Source: Paenibacillus sp. LS1
Lineage (GTDB): Bacteria; Bacillota; Bacilli; Paenibacillales; Paenibacillaceae
Length of the DNA stretch: 64,000 nucleotides
Assembly (NCBI RefSeq): GCF_026013365.1
Contig: NZ_JAPDOE010000001.1
Coordinates: forward strand, 2,046,001-2,110,000
Reading direction: 5' to 3'
Below the pieces are notes generated by a model. That model worked only from the letters and a program-made list of their open reading frames with translations. It was not told where the DNA came from and made no database searches. Both the position numbers and the translations under genes were made by a program. Shown here one piece after another: positions 1 to 10,066 of the stretch (its first letter is position 1; each line of letters opens with the position of its first letter).

Positions 1-205
1 GTAGCATCACTTCTTCAAAGTATTCATCGTCTGCCGTCTCCAGATATGTGCGCCAGTCCCCAGCAGCAATCTGTTTGGCAATCTTTCGTAAGACTGGCAA
101 TCTCACACCTAGTACATTCGTGATGTTGGGAATGAGCGCAGCCGAAAATTTCTGATACTCCGGCTCAGCCAAGCTGAGCAATTGTGTTCTGATATCTATT
201 TCCAC
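1..205 (-). CDS. DNA alkylation repair protein (AlkD-like), partial
   Basis: Only the first 68 codons are in the window; the gene runs off the left edge. The readable N-terminus (VEIDIRTQLLSLAEPEYQ, then a VRLPVLRKIAK segment) matches the start of AlkD/AlkC-type HEAT-repeat glycosylases, which remove N3- and N7-alkylated purines without base flipping. The start is GTG at 205: an AGGAGGA lies about 9 bases upstream, and the nearby ATG at 212 runs straight into a stop. It is divergent from mgtE with 189 bp between the two starts. Family assignment rests on the N-terminal signature only; the catalytic residues lie outside the window. Confidence 0.72.
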   Translation of the reverse strand, partial: MEIDIRTQLLSLAEPEYQKFSAALIPNITNVLGVRLPVLRKIAKQIAAGDWRTYLETADDEYFEEVML

Positions 206-394
206 TAACGCATGTCCTCCTCGTCTGTTGCCATACAACAAGTATATCCTTGCAGCGCTCGTTTGTAAGCCCATCTCGAATGTTTGAGCAAGATTACAAT
301 ATCGTTTTGAGTACTCACTTTTTCTCCATTTGTTTAACCGCTAACCCATTTCGTTTAAAAATATGAAGCTGATCGTTTAGAAAGGAGTGTCAAT

Positions 395-1765
395 ATGAAA
401 GAATCTGATTCCAAGAAAGATTTCTCCGTTGAAGAAATCACCGAACAACTTGTGCAACATGTGCAATCGCGGAACCTGTCCGATTTCTATAAATTGGTGA
501 AAGAACTGCATCCCTACGACCTCTCACTCGTATATAAAAAGTTCCCTGAAGAAGAGACCAATCGGTTTCTGCTCCTGTTCAAACCCGATACCCTGGCGGA
601 TCTCGCCGAGACCCTCAAGCTGCATGAGCAGATCCAGCTGTTTGAACGACTCGGACCGGAACGCACGCTTGAAGTCATGCAGCAGATGGACAAAAGTGAT
701 CTGATCCGGTTCATGCACGATTTGCCTGCCAAACGCAGAGAAGAATTACTATCCAACATGAACCTGGACCACTCGGCCATTATCCGGTCCGTGCTTAATT
801 ATCCGCCGGAGACGGCAGGACGCATCATGACGGATCAATTTCGGACTCTGCTCGCCCATGAAACAGCGAAGGAAGCCTTACGACAGTCGCAAGGTACCAT
901 GCATATCTCCGCCTCCAGTTATCTATATGTGACCGATAATGAAGGCAAACTGGTCGGTGTCGTGAGTTATCGATCCCTCGCCTTGTCTGATGACAAGACC
1001 CCAGTCGAAGAACTGATGACCCGGCGGGTAATCCATGCAACGGTGGATATGGACCAGGAGGAAGCCGCACAGCTTTTGCAGCGTTATGAGTTTATGGCGC
1101 TTCCGGTGGTAGATGAGAATCACAGATTATGCGGTGTCATCCAGATGGATGATGTCATTGATATAATTATGGATGAAGCAAGTGAAGATTTAGCCAAGAT
1201 GGGTGGTGGCAGCAAGGATATCGATTTTGATACCAAACCGCTCGTGGCGGTCAGACGCAGACTTCCCTGGCTCATATTGCTTCTGTTGATTGGATTGATC
1301 TCGGGAAGCATTGTGGATTTCTTCGAAGATACACTGAATCAGGTTGTCGCACTGGCATTCTTCATGCCGATGATCGCGGGTATGACGGGGAACACAGGGA
1401 CCCAGTCTCTGGCTGTTGTGGTACGCGGACTGATCGGACGCAAACTCGACAAAGCCACCGTACTGGCACTGATTGGTCGGGAGATCAAAGTAGGCACGAT
1501 GATAGGATTGGTGTGTGGCTTATTGATCACCGTCATTGCTTATTTCTGGCAAGGGGATTGGCTGCTAGGCGCCATTATTGGGGTGTCTTTGTTCCTCACT
1601 CTCGTCATTGGCACACTGACCGGTACCTGTATCCCTCTTCTACTTAGTCGTTTTAAAGTCGACCCTGCTGTCGCTTCTGGCCCATTAATCACTACTTTGA
1701 ATGATATCTTGTCCCTGTTTATCTATTTTGGGATCGCCACACGTTTTCTCGATGCCTTGATGTAG
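395..1765 (+). CDS. mgtE: Magnesium transporter MgtE
   Basis: 456-residue Mg2+ channel/transporter of the inner membrane. An acidic helical N domain (about 1-135) is followed by two CBS domains (about 140-265) that sense cytosolic Mg2+, then five transmembrane helices (about 288-455). The pore signature GNTGTQS lies at 332-338, PAVASGPL at 424-431, and the conserved Asp of TTLND is D437, the Mg-binding position in characterised MgtE. Length is normal. The start is fixed by AAAGGAGTG at 381-389. No M-box magnesium riboswitch is recognisable in the short upstream region. A hairpin terminator follows directly after the stop, so it is probably monocistronic. Confidence 0.95.
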   Translation: MKESDSKKDFSVEEITEQLVQHVQSRNLSDFYKLVKELHPYDLSLVYKKFPEEETNRFLLLFKPDTLADLAETLKLHEQIQLFERLGPERTLEVMQQMDKSDLIRFMHDLPAKRREELLSNMNLDHSAIIRSVLNYPPETAGRIMTDQFRTLLAHETAKEALRQSQGTMHISASSYLYVTDNEGKLVGVVSYRSLALSDDKTPVEELMTRRVIHATVDMDQEEAAQLLQRYEFMALPVVDENHRLCGVIQMDDVIDIIMDEASEDLAKMGGGSKDIDFDTKPLVAVRRRLPWLILLLLIGLISGSIVDFFEDTLNQVVALAFFMPMIAGMTGNTGTQSLAVVVRGLIGRKLDKATVLALIGREIKVGTMIGLVCGLLITVIAYFWQGDWLLGAIIGVSLFLTLVIGTLTGTCIPLLLSRFKVDPAVASGPLITTLNDILSLFIYFGIATRFLDALM

Positions 1766-1822
1766 CAGCGTGACCAGGCCGCGTTTTATGAAGCGGCTGG
1801 GTTACGCTGTTTTCCTTTTCTA
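1766..1822 (+). terminator. Intrinsic terminator of mgtE
   Basis: CAGCGTGACC (1766-1775) pairs with GGTTACGCTG (1800-1809), one wobble. An inner GC-rich stem (around 1777-1796) extends it, and a T-rich run TTTTCCTTTTC follows. Confidence 0.8.
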
Positions 1823-1919
1823 CATATGCAGAGTCGCATGCTGCAATAATGTACTATATGATTTTTACCTCTGGACGTATGATCATGGAACTAGACTACA
1901 ACCAGAGGAGAGCATCATC

Positions 1920-2501
1920 ATGAATCTTGCATCTTTTTTAATCTACTGCATCGTCGTTACGTTCACCCCAGGCCCTAGCAATATCGTAATTCTTTCTTCC
2001 GTGCAGCAGGTTGGGGCGCGTCAAACGATGCAATATGTGTGGGGAGCTACGCTAGCATTTGGTCTGCTGCTGACCGCTTCAGCTTTTCTCAATCATCTTC
2101 TTGCGGAAGTGTTGCCCGGAATTCTGAAGGTGATGCAGATTGTCGGCGGCCTGTATATGGTGTATCTGGCGTACCAGATCTACAAGATGGGTACCACTGA
2201 GGATGCACCGAAACAAGTTACCGGATTCTGGAACGGTTTCATCATGCAATTTGTGAATCCAAAGGTGGTCTTGTTTACCTTCACTGTCATTCCAAGTTAT
2301 GTATTACCCTTTTATCAAAGTTCCTTCTCATCGTTTCTGTTCGTGCTTCTCATTACCTTTATTGGCTTTCTCGCCTATTCCAGTTGGGTTGTTTTTGGCA
2401 CGGTTTTCAAAACGCTGCTGAATCGTCACCAAAAATTACTAAGTATTCTCATGGCTCTTTTTTTGTTATACTCAGCCATTATAGTATCCGGATTGATCTA
2501 A
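1920..2501 (+). CDS. LysE family amino-acid/metabolite exporter
   Basis: 193-residue inner-membrane exporter of the LysE/RhtB family with about six hydrophobic segments. The family motif FTPGPSN occurs in the first helix (residues 15-21), and FVNPKVVLFTF in the middle matches the conserved NPK segment. The reading frame is open for 50 codons upstream, but the start at 1920 is preferred: GAGGAG sits 9 bases upstream and translation then begins at the first membrane helix. The next gene, an AraC regulator, starts 19 bp after the stop and is probably cotranscribed, so it may control export. The substrate cannot be read from sequence. Confidence 0.85.
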   Translation: MNLASFLIYCIVVTFTPGPSNIVILSSVQQVGARQTMQYVWGATLAFGLLLTASAFLNHLLAEVLPGILKVMQIVGGLYMVYLAYQIYKMGTTEDAPKQVTGFWNGFIMQFVNPKVVLFTFTVIPSYVLPFYQSSFSSFLFVLLITFIGFLAYSSWVVFGTVFKTLLNRHQKLLSILMALFLLYSAIIVSGLI

Positions 2502-2520
2502 AGCTTGGGAGGTGTGCTGC

Positions 2521-3297
2521 ATGGAACGGTTTAACTATAAAAAGTCGCAAGACGTGCTGGCACTATCCGCCAGCTTTACTGATTTCACCTATAAAAAGCA
2601 TTGCCACGAAGAGTACGCGGTTGGCGTAACGCTGCGTGGCATTCAACAATACAATTTGGACGGACAATATCAGGCTTCTCACCAAAATGGTGTCATGCTG
2701 TTCAACCGTGAACAGTCCCATGATGGAAGCTCCTATGATAAAGCTGGCATTGATTATGTGATGCTCTATTTGAAGCCCGATTTGGTTGAGGAGATTATAG
2801 GTAAAAAGGAATTACGTTTCGCAACTCCCATCGTCTATGAACCCGAACTTGCACGGAGCATTCTGATGCTGAACGATGCCGTTCAACTCAGACAGGACGA
2901 AGCCGAGTGCAGCGAACGGGTCTTCGATCTGGTTCATCTTCTGGCACAGAAGGAAATGGACACCAAGCTCTGGTTACCTCAGGACAACCTGGTCCGCAAA
3001 GCCAAGGAAATCATGTTTTGCAGTACCGAAGATGTGCTCAAGCTGGACAACCTAAGCTCCGAATTTGGCATGTCCAAGTTTCAGTTTATCCGTGAATTCA
3101 AATCACATGCTGGCATCTCACCCTACCAGTTTTTCTTGAATTGCAAGGTTGAGCGTGCCCGTCAGTCCATCGAAACAAACAAGGACATCTATGCTGCTGT
3201 TGCCGATTGTGGATTCGTCGATCTGACCCATCTGAACCGACATTTCAAACGGGTATTTGGTGTCACAGCATATGAATACATGTTGCAGCTAAACTAG
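2521..3297 (+). CDS. AraC family transcriptional regulator
   Basis: 258-residue regulator with an N-terminal cupin-like ligand domain (about 1-140; HCHEEYAVGVTLRG is typical of the first beta strands) and a C-terminal pair of helix-turn-helix motifs (about 160-258, ending in the ADCGFVDLTHLNRHFKR signature of the second HTH). The start at 2521 is chosen over an upstream GTG because GGAGGT at 2508-2513 is correctly spaced only for this ATG. It lies 19 bp behind the LysE exporter gene, a frequent pairing, and probably senses a molecule exported by that protein. The ligand is unknown. Confidence 0.88.
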   Translation: MERFNYKKSQDVLALSASFTDFTYKKHCHEEYAVGVTLRGIQQYNLDGQYQASHQNGVMLFNREQSHDGSSYDKAGIDYVMLYLKPDLVEEIIGKKELRFATPIVYEPELARSILMLNDAVQLRQDEAECSERVFDLVHLLAQKEMDTKLWLPQDNLVRKAKEIMFCSTEDVLKLDNLSSEFGMSKFQFIREFKSHAGISPYQFFLNCKVERARQSIETNKDIYAAVADCGFVDLTHLNRHFKRVFGVTAYEYMLQLN

Positions 3298-3479
3298 TTC
3301 CATCGGTGTGGTTTATAACATCGATTGAGACTAGTAATATTATCGGACGAGACAACTTACAAGATCATTTATTTGTATAGAGCTTATCCACAATCAGGAG
3401 AAAGTATTACCCAATCTGTTCTGACAAGAAGATAACTTCAAGAATGGTTACCGGGCAACCTTAAACAAAAGGAATAGTA

Positions 3480-4364
3480 CTAACTTTTAATAATACTAAT
3501 GATTTGTTTTAGGGCTTTTTTTGCTTCAGGTATAGGGAATACAGGAAATACATGATTCATTTTTGGATACTCATAATAATTGATGTCAACCGATTTTTGG
3601 GATGCAATTTCTTTAAATTTCCGGGCATCAGGAAGGAAAAATTCATGGGTTCCGATAAACAATGAGATTTTCCCCAAGTTTGTAATATCACCATTAATTG
3701 GACTTACCAAATAGTGTGTCCGGGAAGTTTCACCTGCGTACCTTTTCCCGGCTTCAACTAATACTTCCCAGTCTAACATAGGTTCTTTGTCTATCATGGC
3801 TACTATTTCCGGGTTGCTTAATGTGATGTCAAGCCATGGAGACAGCAGGATAATATTCCCTGGTTGTGGCAATCCTTTTTCGGATAGATATTGAGCGAAG
3901 GCCAAGGATAGACCACCACCGGCAGAATCACCCATTAACACGATGTTTTCTGGTTCAGCTATTTCAAGAAGTTGTTTATAAATACTGAGAACACTTTCGA
4001 TCGCATCCATATACTGATAGGTCGGAGCTTTAGGATAAATGGGAGCATAAACAGTACAATTTAATTGCTGAGTTAAGTTGTGTAAAAAATGCCAATGCCA
4101 TGTAAGAGGCTGCTCAACATATCCTCCACCAGGCAAATAAAGAATAATTCGCACATCAGATTGAGAGTCCGATTTTAGAATATAGGTATCTATGGGAAGG
4201 TTATTATCCTTGATTATCTTATACTTATTTTTAAGCTTAACAGGCAATACATAGGGTAAACTATTAATAATTCCACGTTCCTCCATATAATCATCTACAT
4301 TGAGTTTCTTTTTAGTTAGTACCAGCAACCGTTCAACAAGAAAACTTCGTATACTTCGCATCAT
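3480..4364 (-). CDS. Alpha/beta hydrolase, hormone-sensitive-lipase-like esterase
   Basis: 294-residue esterase. The oxyanion-hole segment is PGGGY (78-82), replacing the usual HGGG of HSL-type enzymes. The nucleophile elbow is GDSAGG (145-150, Ser147). Likely Asp246 and His271 (MNHVFPV) complete the triad. No signal peptide, so it is probably cytosolic. GAGGAGGT lies a few bases upstream of the ATG at 4364. It is divergent from a LysR regulator across a 97-bp AT-rich spacer, so regulation by that protein is likely. The pair is visibly more AT-rich than the surrounding genes, which may indicate acquisition. The natural ester substrate is unknown. Confidence 0.85.
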   Translation of the reverse strand: MMRSIRSFLVERLLVLTKKKLNVDDYMEERGIINSLPYVLPVKLKNKYKIIKDNNLPIDTYILKSDSQSDVRIILYLPGGGYVEQPLTWHWHFLHNLTQQLNCTVYAPIYPKAPTYQYMDAIESVLSIYKQLLEIAEPENIVLMGDSAGGGLSLAFAQYLSEKGLPQPGNIILLSPWLDITLSNPEIVAMIDKEPMLDWEVLVEAGKRYAGETSRTHYLVSPINGDITNLGKISLFIGTHEFFLPDARKFKEIASQKSVDINYYEYPKMNHVFPVFPIPEAKKALKQIISIIKS

Positions 4365-4461
4365 ATCGACCTCCTCTATGTAGAATACTAGATTGAAATC
4401 ATAAAGGATAATTAATTATAATTTAATATCATAAATAAAAATTTAAGGATGAGTAATTATA
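4365..4461. promoter_or_regulatory. Divergent esterase/lysR control region
   Basis: This 97-bp AT-rich spacer separates two divergent starts. It contains the partly symmetrical stretch ATAATTAATTATAAT, of the kind LysR proteins bind. No single promoter stands out. Confidence 0.4.
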
Positions 4462-5367
4462 ATGAATATCTCACAGTTACAATATTTAGTTTCGGCTGCA
4501 AGTTTTGGTTCATTTACAAAGGCTGCGAGTGTGCATCATCTGACCGTGCCAACGATAAGTCAATCCATTAAACAATTGGAAGACGAAATGAATACAGTTA
4601 TCTTTTATCGGACCAAGAAAGGAGTGGTTCCCACAAAAGAAGGAGAGCTTATTCTGCAGCACACTGCAGCTATTCTTAAAAATATTGAAGTCATGCAAAC
4701 CGAATTATTGAATCTTAAAGAAGAATATGTTGAAAGCATTACGATCTCAACCATTCCTGGTTTTGTTCCTCAAGTTGTTCAGGCTACGTTAGAGCTAATG
4801 CTTAAATATCCTTCACTGAAAGTTCAGATGATTGAGGGAGACACTCAAACTGTAATGAAAAACGTTCATGATGGTTATGCAAACATGGGTTTAATTTCTT
4901 ATAGTGAAAATCAAAAAAACTCTTCATTTGAATGGACACCCATAGCAGAAGGTAAAGCTTTATTGATCATGAACACGAATTCCCATTTACGTTTTTTTAA
5001 AACGATATCTCCTGAGGACTTGGAGAATGAAGTGTTCGTCCTATACAAGGATGAACATCTTGAAAACATCGTCCACAATTTGATGTCGGGTAATGCTACA
5101 AACCGTATTGCTTTAATTACCAATAACACTGAAGCGTTATGCCAAATGGTTGTTAAGGGAGATGCGATCACGATTGCTCCAGACTTTATAGTGAGTTCTT
5201 TGTCTTCAATCTACCAAGACCACTTAGTTACTGTTCCATTAAAGCAATTTAGTTTGGATAAAGCCATTTTAGGAAGGATCACAAGAACAAATACACAGAT
5301 TCCTAAAATAGTTGAAGAGTTCACAACAAGGTTAACGGATCGAGTTAACCCTTTTGGTTCCATATAG
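4462..5367 (+). CDS. LysR family transcriptional regulator
   Basis: 301 residues: N-terminal winged HTH (about 1-60; ISQLQYLVSAASFGSFTKAA then a recognition helix with TISQSIKQLE) and a periplasmic-binding-like effector domain (about 90-295). An AAGGATGAG site precedes the ATG. It is divergent from the esterase, the usual LysR/target arrangement. The effector is unknown. Base composition is AT-rich like its partner. Confidence 0.9.
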   Translation: MNISQLQYLVSAASFGSFTKAASVHHLTVPTISQSIKQLEDEMNTVIFYRTKKGVVPTKEGELILQHTAAILKNIEVMQTELLNLKEEYVESITISTIPGFVPQVVQATLELMLKYPSLKVQMIEGDTQTVMKNVHDGYANMGLISYSENQKNSSFEWTPIAEGKALLIMNTNSHLRFFKTISPEDLENEVFVLYKDEHLENIVHNLMSGNATNRIALITNNTEALCQMVVKGDAITIAPDFIVSSLSSIYQDHLVTVPLKQFSLDKAILGRITRTNTQIPKIVEEFTTRLTDRVNPFGSI

Positions 5368-5623
5368 AATGAACTGGATACGGGGATTACAAGTATAAAA
5401 GATTACACTGATGAGATTAGTTTGCCGCTTTATATAACATTGTCTGAATTGATAAATCATGCTTTTAAAAAAGAAAATCCTTCCTGTTCATGTAAAGTCC
5501 ACTCCACGCTATATGTAAAATTATGTTATTCACTAAAAATGAATGGGCTGTCGATGATAGAATACACAACTGGCTCTCGATGGTCTGGGACCAATCGGAT
5601 ACAATTTTGATGCCACTCCTGAA
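5368..5623. other. Intergenic region without a supportable gene
   Basis: About 250 bp after the LysR stop. A 10-mer TACGGGGATT near 5380 recurs in the terminator stem at 5662, possibly the trace of a duplication. A 33-codon open stretch just before the terminator has no start codon or ribosome binding site and may be a gene remnant. Nothing else is supportable. Confidence 0.4.
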
Positions 5624-5685
5624 AATCCCCGTATAAAACGTCAATGTACCTTAACATTCTCTACGGGGATTGACTTCTTTTTTCC
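5624..5685 (+). terminator. Intrinsic terminator
   Basis: AATCCCCGTA (5624-5633) pairs with TACGGGGATT (5662-5671). An inner AATGT/ACATT stem reduces the loop. Tail is GACTTCTTTTTT. It closes the esterase/LysR region and separates it from the convergent gene ending at 5694. Confidence 0.7.
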
Positions 5686-5693
5686 TTGTGCAA

Positions 5694-6266
5694 TCAGATT
5701 CTTTTCTTTCGTCTCCAGACCCACATGATTGCCAACGCTGCCAATAAAATGACTCCACCGTATAAGATTAGGAGGAAAGGTCCACTTCGCCCATCATTGG
5801 TTTCTCCAAAATCTTCTTTATTTACAACCTTGCCCGCGCCCAGTAATTTCAGATCATCTCCGGCTTGTTCAATAGGAACATTGCCACTGCACAGATTCGT
5901 ATGAAGTTTATGATCCAATACATTTTGATAAGCAAAGATCAGATAGGACTGATCCTTCTCAAATTGAATGCCACAGGATTCAGACCCTCCGTCACTCCCA
6001 ATGATCTTCATCTTTTTGGCACTGACTCCCTTCCATGCCGTATCTACATCAAAGGTATACTCTCTTAACATGCCATCATTCTTCGATTGTTGAGAATGGC
6101 CTTTGTTCACCACTTCTCCCGTAAATACCGTTGTCTGGGTCTTCAATCTCTCCTGAACATCACTCTCGACACAACTGCAAGCATACACTTTCTCTCCGGG
6201 AAATAGAGCTAACCCAGACGTAACCAACAGTAAGACCAACATGCACATCACCAACCGTCGTTTCAT
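5694..6266 (-). CDS. TIMP/netrin-like cysteine protein with C-terminal membrane anchor
   Basis: 190-residue exported protein. A signal peptide (1-29, ending VYA) is followed immediately by CSCVESD, so cleavage would leave a mature N-terminal C-x-C. Tissue inhibitors of metalloproteinases begin exactly so, using the terminal Cys to chelate the protease zinc. A beta-rich NTR-like domain follows (about 30-150; FTGEVV, YTFDVDTAWKG, further Cys in SESCGI and HTNLCSG). A C-terminal helix and basic tail (about 165-190, WRRKKRI) would anchor it. The start at 6266 is chosen for the signal peptide and GGGGAG upstream; the frame is open further. Inhibitor activity is inference; bacterial TIMP-like proteins are poorly characterised. 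Confidence 0.7.
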   Translation of the reverse strand: MKRRLVMCMLVLLLVTSGLALFPGEKVYACSCVESDVQERLKTQTTVFTGEVVNKGHSQQSKNDGMLREYTFDVDTAWKGVSAKKMKIIGSDGGSESCGIQFEKDQSYLIFAYQNVLDHKLHTNLCSGNVPIEQAGDDLKLLGAGKVVNKEDFGETNDGRSGPFLLILYGGVILLAALAIMWVWRRKKRI

Positions 6267-6438
6267 TCCGACTGCTCCCCTCATACATTCTCTGCTTGAA
6301 CAACCGTTGTTAAGGTTACATATTTTTATTGCTGCTATATTTATTGTAAAATTATAGCACAATACAAATATCGTTATGTCCGACATACGCAAGGACACAA
6401 CATACGAAATCACTCATCATGGAGGAACTCAACATTTG

Positions 6439-7104
6439 ATGCACAACTGGAAAAAGAACATCTCATTCCCGCTGCTCGTTGCAGCGTTATGCATGATCGC
6501 TTTTGTAAGCATCGCCTTGTCCATCACTGACAACCAGATCCATCGATTTGATGATACGCTAATAGGATGGATTCAAGGGTTGGAATCCCCTGGTATGACG
6601 CAATTCATGCAGCTGTTCACTTGGATTGGCGGCGAAGTGCCTGTGGTCATCATTACAATCATTTCAATGGTTGTGTTATACGTTTGCCTGCGACACAAAC
6701 GCGAACTACTCTTCCTGGCTTGTGTGCTTGCAGGTTCAACCCTGTTAAATGCTTTGCTCAAACTGGTATTCCAGCGTGCCAGACCTACTATTAACCGAAT
6801 TATTGAAGTGAGCGGTTACAGCTTCCCTAGCGGCCATTCCATGGCTGCATTTAGTCTGTATGGTGGACTGGCCTTTCTGATCTGGAAACATGTGCCTACT
6901 GTCACCGGACGTGTGCTGATGATTATTGCCAGTGCCGTCTTTATACTCACAATTGGTCTAAGTCGTATCTACTTGGGTGTTCATTATCCAAGTGATATCG
7001 TTGGCGGATATTTTTTAAGTGGGTGTTGGCTCTCCACCTGCATATGGTTTTACCGGCGTCACTTGGAGCGCATGTCTCAACTGCAGTCCAGAAGACTGGC
7101 ATAG
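6439..7104 (+). CDS. PAP2 superfamily membrane phosphatase
   Basis: 221-residue integral membrane phosphatase. All three PAP2 active-site motifs are present: KLVFQRARP, then PSGHSM, then SRIYLGVHYPSD containing the phosphate-attacking His. Five to six hydrophobic helices surround them. Likely substrates are isoprenyl pyrophosphates such as undecaprenyl-PP, or phosphatidic-acid/PG-phosphate lipids; sequence does not decide. The start at 6439 follows GGAGGA by 13 bases; an adjacent in-frame TTG at 6436 is slightly better spaced. The frame extends upstream, but that part overlaps the divergent gene's 5' region and lacks a ribosome binding site. Confidence 0.88.
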   Translation: MHNWKKNISFPLLVAALCMIAFVSIALSITDNQIHRFDDTLIGWIQGLESPGMTQFMQLFTWIGGEVPVVIITIISMVVLYVCLRHKRELLFLACVLAGSTLLNALLKLVFQRARPTINRIIEVSGYSFPSGHSMAAFSLYGGLAFLIWKHVPTVTGRVLMIIASAVFILTIGLSRIYLGVHYPSDIVGGYFLSGCWLSTCIWFYRRHLERMSQLQSRRLA

Positions 7105-7128
7105 TTGCCACCAGCGCGTGTACATAGA

Positions 7129-7173
7129 AATACCCGGCTTTCCTTAACTGAAGGATCGCCGGGTATTTTTTAT
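7129..7173 (+). terminator. Intrinsic terminator after PAP2 gene
   Basis: AATACCCGGC (7129-7138) pairs perfectly with GCCGGGTATT (7158-7167). An inner TCCTT/AAGGA stem extends it and TTTTTTAT follows. Confidence 0.92.
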
Positions 7174-7221
7174 ATTCATATATAGTAGTCCTGAACTCTT
7201 CATCTTCAGGACCATATGAAC

Positions 7222-7263
7222 CCGCCTGTCCCATTAAAGGGAACAGACGGATCTGATTTTTTT
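7222..7263 (+). terminator. Second hairpin with T-run after PAP2 gene
   Basis: CCGCCTGTCCC pairs with GGGAACAGACGG with wobbles; ATCTGATTTTTTT follows. It is a backup terminator reading towards the convergent GH1 gene. Confidence 0.6.
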
Positions 7264-7272
7264 CACGCCAAA

Positions 7273-8945
<1,673 letters not shown>

Positions 8946-9021
8946 ATAAATGAAGAACAAATTATAAGACTGAGTCAAAATGTCTTGGTAAGACTTTTAC
9001 ACCAGTGTACCACCTATACCC

Positions 9022-9045
9022 TGACACCTATTGTCATGGTATAAT
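9022..9045 (+). promoter_or_regulatory. Promoter and operator of WYL regulator; leaderless transcript expected
   Basis: A perfect -10 TATAAT at 9040-9045 lies only 6 bases before the ATG at 9052, so the transcript would begin at or next to the start codon. Immediately upstream is the perfect inverted repeat TGACA-CCTAT-TGTCA (9022-9036), inside the promoter spacer, a position suited to autorepression. The -35 is weak. Confidence 0.6.
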
Positions 9046-9051
9046 CATGGC

Positions 9052-9993
9052 ATGGAAAATAACCGACTGTTTCGAATGTTGCTTTTGTTATTGGAGAAAA
9101 AAAAAGCCACTGCACCCGAACTCGCCCGTTTGTTCGAGATTTCTGTACGCACGGTGTACCGTGATATCGATCGGCTGAGCGCTGCGGGTATTCCCGTCTA
9201 TACGACGACCGGCAAGCATGGCGGCATTCATCTCATGGACAACTATGTCATGGACAAATCGCTGCTGTCGGAAGAAGACCAGAACGAAATTTTGATGGGA
9301 CTCTATAGCGTCAGTGCGATTCCCCATCTTAACAGTGCCCATATGCTGCAACGGTTAACCGCTCTGTTTGATCACAAACTGGATTGGATCGAATTCAATT
9401 TCTCACCATGGGGCAGCATTCCTCTGCAGGAGAGAGAACTGTTCAATCAGGTGAAACAGGCTATATTAACGAATCAATTAATTACGTTTCACTACATTAA
9501 TTCGGATGGTGAGAAGAGTATTCCGACCGTGGAGCCACAGAAACTTATATTCAAAAACAGTACATGGTACTTCAAAGGATATATCCATGATGATCCCGAC
9601 CGGAGAGAATTCGAGACATTCAAGATGAAACGGATCACCCAGTTGACTTTTCTGGCGAGAAAACACGATCACCTTGTTAATGCGGGGTCAACCCACCCTG
9701 AATCAGAGATAGCTCCTGCCCTGACTCCTCTGACACTTTTGTTCTCCAGCACCATTGCATACCGAGTACATGATTTTTTCGAACCGTCCCTCATTAAAAA
9801 AGAGTCTGATGGCAGACTCCGTGTGTCTCTGGAACTGAATGTAGGGGAATGGCTCTACTCCTTTCTGCTGTCATTTGGTTCCGAGCTGACCGTTATCGAA
9901 CCTGCTCATGTTGGACAGGAATTGCTCAGGCGTCATATCAAAGCTGTCGAACATTTGCAGAACGTCATGAACAAACAACCCGACAATGAATGA
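9052..9993 (+). CDS. YafY-type HTH/WYL transcriptional regulator
   Basis: 313 residues: N-terminal DeoR-like winged helix (about 1-60; RLFRMLLLLLEKKKATAPEL, then VRTVYRDIDRLSAAGIPV) and a C-terminal WYL domain (about 130-225) likely to bind a small ligand or nucleic acid. The start at 9052 is taken because the -10 box ends at 9045, making upstream in-frame codons untranscribed. There is no Shine-Dalgarno, consistent with leaderless translation. It is divergent from the GH1 gene 345 bp away and followed 73 bp later by a methyltransferase gene; neither is proven to be a target. Confidence 0.88.
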   Translation: MENNRLFRMLLLLLEKKKATAPELARLFEISVRTVYRDIDRLSAAGIPVYTTTGKHGGIHLMDNYVMDKSLLSEEDQNEILMGLYSVSAIPHLNSAHMLQRLTALFDHKLDWIEFNFSPWGSIPLQERELFNQVKQAILTNQLITFHYINSDGEKSIPTVEPQKLIFKNSTWYFKGYIHDDPDRREFETFKMKRITQLTFLARKHDHLVNAGSTHPESEIAPALTPLTLLFSSTIAYRVHDFFEPSLIKKESDGRLRVSLELNVGEWLYSFLLSFGSELTVIEPAHVGQELLRRHIKAVEHLQNVMNKQPDNE

Positions 9994-10066
9994 TATAATA
10001 TAGACCTATACAACTTTTGAGCACAGCTGACTCTCTGTCATGCATCTGACCGAAGGAGGTTTATCC

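Noticed and set aside
206..394. M-box magnesium riboswitch before mgtE
   Set aside because: The spacer is short and none of the conserved M-box blocks can be found.
5422..5634. Possible small genes or a gene remnant between the LysR gene and the terminator
   Set aside because: Neither open stretch has a start with a ribosome binding site; one has no start codon at all.
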